Origin: Blastococcus saxobsidens
GTDB lineage: Bacteria > Actinomycetota > Actinomycetes > Mycobacteriales > Geodermatophilaceae
Direction: 5' to 3'
DNA length: 64,000 nt
Assembly: GCF_010682065.1 (NCBI RefSeq)
Contig: NZ_JAAGWG010000014.1
Span: 1-64,000, forward strand
Notes under the pieces: model-generated
Databases searched by the model: none
Seen by the model: the letters and a program-made list of their open reading frames with translations, nothing else
What the model was told of the DNA's origin: nothing
Part shown: piece after piece, positions 62,332 through 64,000 of the stretch
Position numbering within the stretch: the stretch's first letter is position 1
How the letters are laid out: each line of letters opens with the position of its first letter
Made by a program: the position numbers and the translations under genes

Positions 62332-63093
62332 GTGGACGTACTCGTGACCGGAGCCACCGGCCGGCTGGGCCGGCGTCTCGTGCCGCACCTGCAGGACGCC
62401 GGCCACCGCGTGCGGCAGATGTCGCGCCGCGGGACCGGTCCGGGCGGCGTTCGCGGCGACCTCGCCACGGGTCGCGATCTCGGCCACGCCCTGGCCGGGG
62501 CCGAGGTGGTGGTGCACGCCGCCAGCGACCCGCGCGGGAACCCGTGGGAGGTGGACGTCGCGGGCACCCGGCGGCTGGTCGAGGCGGTGGACCGCGACCG
62601 CCTCCGGCACCTGGTGTACGTGTCGATCGTCGGGATCGACCGGGTGCCGCTGAGCTACTACCGGGCCAAGTACGCGGCCGAGCAGGTGCTGCTGGCCTCC
62701 CGGCTCCCGATCACCCTGGTGCGGATCACCCAGTTCCACGAGTTCGCCGACGAGCTGCTGGAGACCGCTCGCCGCGGTCCGCTGCTCCCGGTGCCGATGG
62801 GCTGGCGGGTCCAGCCGGTGGACGTCGACGACGCCGCCGCGCACCTGGCCGCCGCCGCCGCGGCCGAGCCCGACGGCGGCGTCGTCGAGTTCGGTGGCCC
62901 CGAGGAGCACTCCGTCGCCGACCTCGCCCGGACGTGGGCGGCGGTGCGCGCGCCGACGGCGCGGGTGCTGTCCACGCCGGTCCCGGGCAGGCTGGGAGCG
63001 GCGCTGCGCGACGGCGCGGCGCTGCCCGGGCGCGGCGGGCGCGGGCGGCGCACCTGGGCGGACTACCTCGCGGGGAGCTCCTCGCCGGCCTGA
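62332..63093 (+). CDS. NAD(P)-binding atypical SDR / NmrA-like protein
   Basis: 253 aa. Begins DVLVTGATGRLGRRLVPHL (glycine-rich NAD(P) loop); VYVSIVGIDRVPLSYYRAKYAAEQVL contains the Tyr-x3-Lys pair, and ITLVRITQFHEF follows. This is the pattern of extended/atypical SDRs related to NmrA and complex I 39-kDa-like proteins, often reductases or redox sensors. GTG at 62332; CAGACT 7 nt upstream may be a -10 box. A Gly/Arg-rich segment lies near the end. Confidence 0.87.
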   Translation: MDVLVTGATGRLGRRLVPHLQDAGHRVRQMSRRGTGPGGVRGDLATGRDLGHALAGAEVVVHAASDPRGNPWEVDVAGTRRLVEAVDRDRLRHLVYVSIVGIDRVPLSYYRAKYAAEQVLLASRLPITLVRITQFHEFADELLETARRGPLLPVPMGWRVQPVDVDDAAAHLAAAAAAEPDGGVVEFGGPEEHSVADLARTWAAVRAPTARVLSTPVPGRLGAALRDGAALPGRGGRGRRTWADYLAGSSSPA

Positions 63094-63186
63094 CGCGACC
63101 GCGTCGTCCCTGCCGGTCTCCGGAGCCGGACGGCCAACGGCGGATGCCGTGTCCGGAACCCGCCGGGAACCGTCACCGGCGCGGCC

Positions 63187-63192
63187 TAGTGT
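63187..63192 (+). promoter_or_regulatory. -10 box TAGTGT of a probable leaderless promoter (EamA transporter)
   Basis: TAGTGT ends 8 nt before the GTG at 63201; no ribosome site lies between. Confidence 0.45.
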
Positions 63193-63200
63193 TCCGCCCC

Positions 63201-64000
63201 GTGAGCACGCCCCCCACCGCCCTCGACGCCCGCACCCTGCTGGCGGTCGCCGTCACCGTCCTCGCCTGGGCGTCGGCGTTCATCGGCATCCGCGCCGTCG
63301 GGGAGGACCTCTCGCCCGGGCCGCTGGCCCTCGCCCGGCTGCTGGTGGGCACGCTCGTGCTCGGGCTGCTGGTGGCGCGGCGCGGCTGGGTCCGCCCCGC
63401 GGGCCGCGACTGGCGACTGCTCCTGATCTGCGGGATCGGCTGGTTCGCCGTCTACAACGTGGCGCTCAACGCCGCCGAACAGCACCTCGACGCCGGCACG
63501 ACGGCCATGCTGGTCAACATCGGGCCGATCCTCATCGCGCTGTTCGCCGGGCTCTGGCTGGGGGAGGGCTTCCCCCGCCGGCTGGTGATCGGCATCGCCG
63601 TCGCCTTCGCCGGGGTGCTGCTGATCGGCCTGGCCACCCGGAGCGCGGACGCGGACCTGGTCGGGGTCCTGCTCTGCCTGGTGGCCGCGCTGACCTACGC
63701 CGTCGGTGTCGTGGCGCAGAAGCCGCTGCTCGGCCGGCTCCCCGGCCTGCAGGTCACCTTCACCGCGTGCGCCATCGGCGCGGTCTGCTGCCTGCCCTGG
63801 AGCGGGGCCCTGGTCACCGAGCTCGGGCAGGCGCCCGCGGCGTCCATCGCCGGGGCGGTCTACCTGGGGGTCGTCCCCACCGCCCTGGCCTTCAGCACCT
63901 GGGCGTACGCCCTCACGCGCATGGACGCCGGCCGGCTGGGTGTCACCACGTACGTGGTGCCGCCGCTGGTGATCGGCTTCGGCTGGCTGCTGCTGGACGA
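63201..64000 (+). CDS. EamA/DMT-family transporter (truncated by window end)
   Basis: 266 codons are inside the window; the stop lies beyond it. About ten membrane helices in two EamA halves: LLAVAVTVLAWASAFIGIRA and LVGVLLCLVAALTYAVGVV begin the two repeats, with YNVALNAAEQHLDAG and AILV-type helices between. DMT exporters carry metabolites such as amino acids; substrate unknown. GTG start follows a TAGTGT box. It is the only gene in this part with a clear transport role. Confidence 0.88.
   Translation, partial: MSTPPTALDARTLLAVAVTVLAWASAFIGIRAVGEDLSPGPLALARLLVGTLVLGLLVARRGWVRPAGRDWRLLLICGIGWFAVYNVALNAAEQHLDAGTTAMLVNIGPILIALFAGLWLGEGFPRRLVIGIAVAFAGVLLIGLATRSADADLVGVLLCLVAALTYAVGVVAQKPLLGRLPGLQVTFTACAIGAVCCLPWSGALVTELGQAPAASIAGAVYLGVVPTALAFSTWAYALTRMDAGRLGVTTYVVPPLVIGFGWLLLD

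Overview
The window is 64 kb of very GC-rich DNA with heavy GTG start use, dense codirectional operons and many 4-nt start/stop overlaps. BldD, an actinobacterial integration host factor (mIHF), an unmodified-type EF-P, a Walker-less PriA and the gene order all point to a high-GC actinobacterium. Protein texture (DUF222-HNH protein, DUF5995, DUF6338 remnant) suggests the Geodermatophilaceae/Blastococcus-Modestobacter neighbourhood, but that family assignment is inference. Nearly everything is chromosomal core. The gene order closely follows two blocks known from Mycobacterium tuberculosis (ppiB-hisS...aspS...rarA...alaS...efp-nusB, and pyrR...hisG).

Layout. 1-910: the tail of an IS481-type transposase convergent with a membrane-anchored cyclophilin. 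1069-9833: MBL hydrolase, hisS, aldo/keto reductase, aspS, class V aminotransferase, two tandem paralogous membrane proteins, and a second aldo/keto reductase. 9870-18756: rarA, DUF948 protein, small conserved protein, alaS, ruvX, mltG, aroE, orphan A24 prepilin peptidase. 18841-24147: shikimate operon aroC-aroK-aroB-aroQ running into pepQ, efp and nusB. 24148-26720: an accessory patch with a frameshifted DUF6338 pseudogene and a two-gene ABC exporter. 26883-27443: bldD, divergent from the pyr operon. 27688-37173: pyrR-pyrB-pyrC-carA-carB-pyrD-like-pyrF, controlled by a leader hairpin in which a PyrR-binding loop and the Shine-Dalgarno sequence sit in the same stem. 37520-47214: mihF, gmk, rpoZ, coaBC, metK, priA, an anchored secreted protein, def, fmt, rsmB. 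47222-50942: a reverse-strand accessory block (DUF222-HNH protein, aldehyde dehydrogenase, membrane protein) interrupting the rsmB-rpe neighbourhood. 51069-56431: rpe, ribD, ribE, ribBA, ribH, hisE, hisG. 56443-64000: SSI-family lipoprotein, DUF2877 protein divergent from a PucR regulator, DUF5995 protein, two SDR-fold proteins around a broken HAD phosphatase gene, and a partial EamA transporter.

How the genes work together. The window supplies the common aromatic pathway (aroE, aroC, aroK, aroB, aroQ), UMP synthesis up to and including OMP decarboxylase except pyrE, riboflavin synthesis, the first steps of histidine synthesis, three aminoacyl-tRNA synthetases, translation start processing (fmt, def) and replication/recombination housekeeping.

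I found no CRISPR array, tRNA, rRNA, defence island or biosynthetic cluster. The most interesting points are the apparent CTG start of fmt, the PyrR/SD hairpin, seven genes with a leaderless-type promoter layout, the PGKGG loop of EF-P, the tailed RuvX with two TTEIDLS repeats, the divergent dihydroorotate dehydrogenase without PyrK, and two decaying genes. All functional statements rest on reading the sequence; no database search was possible.
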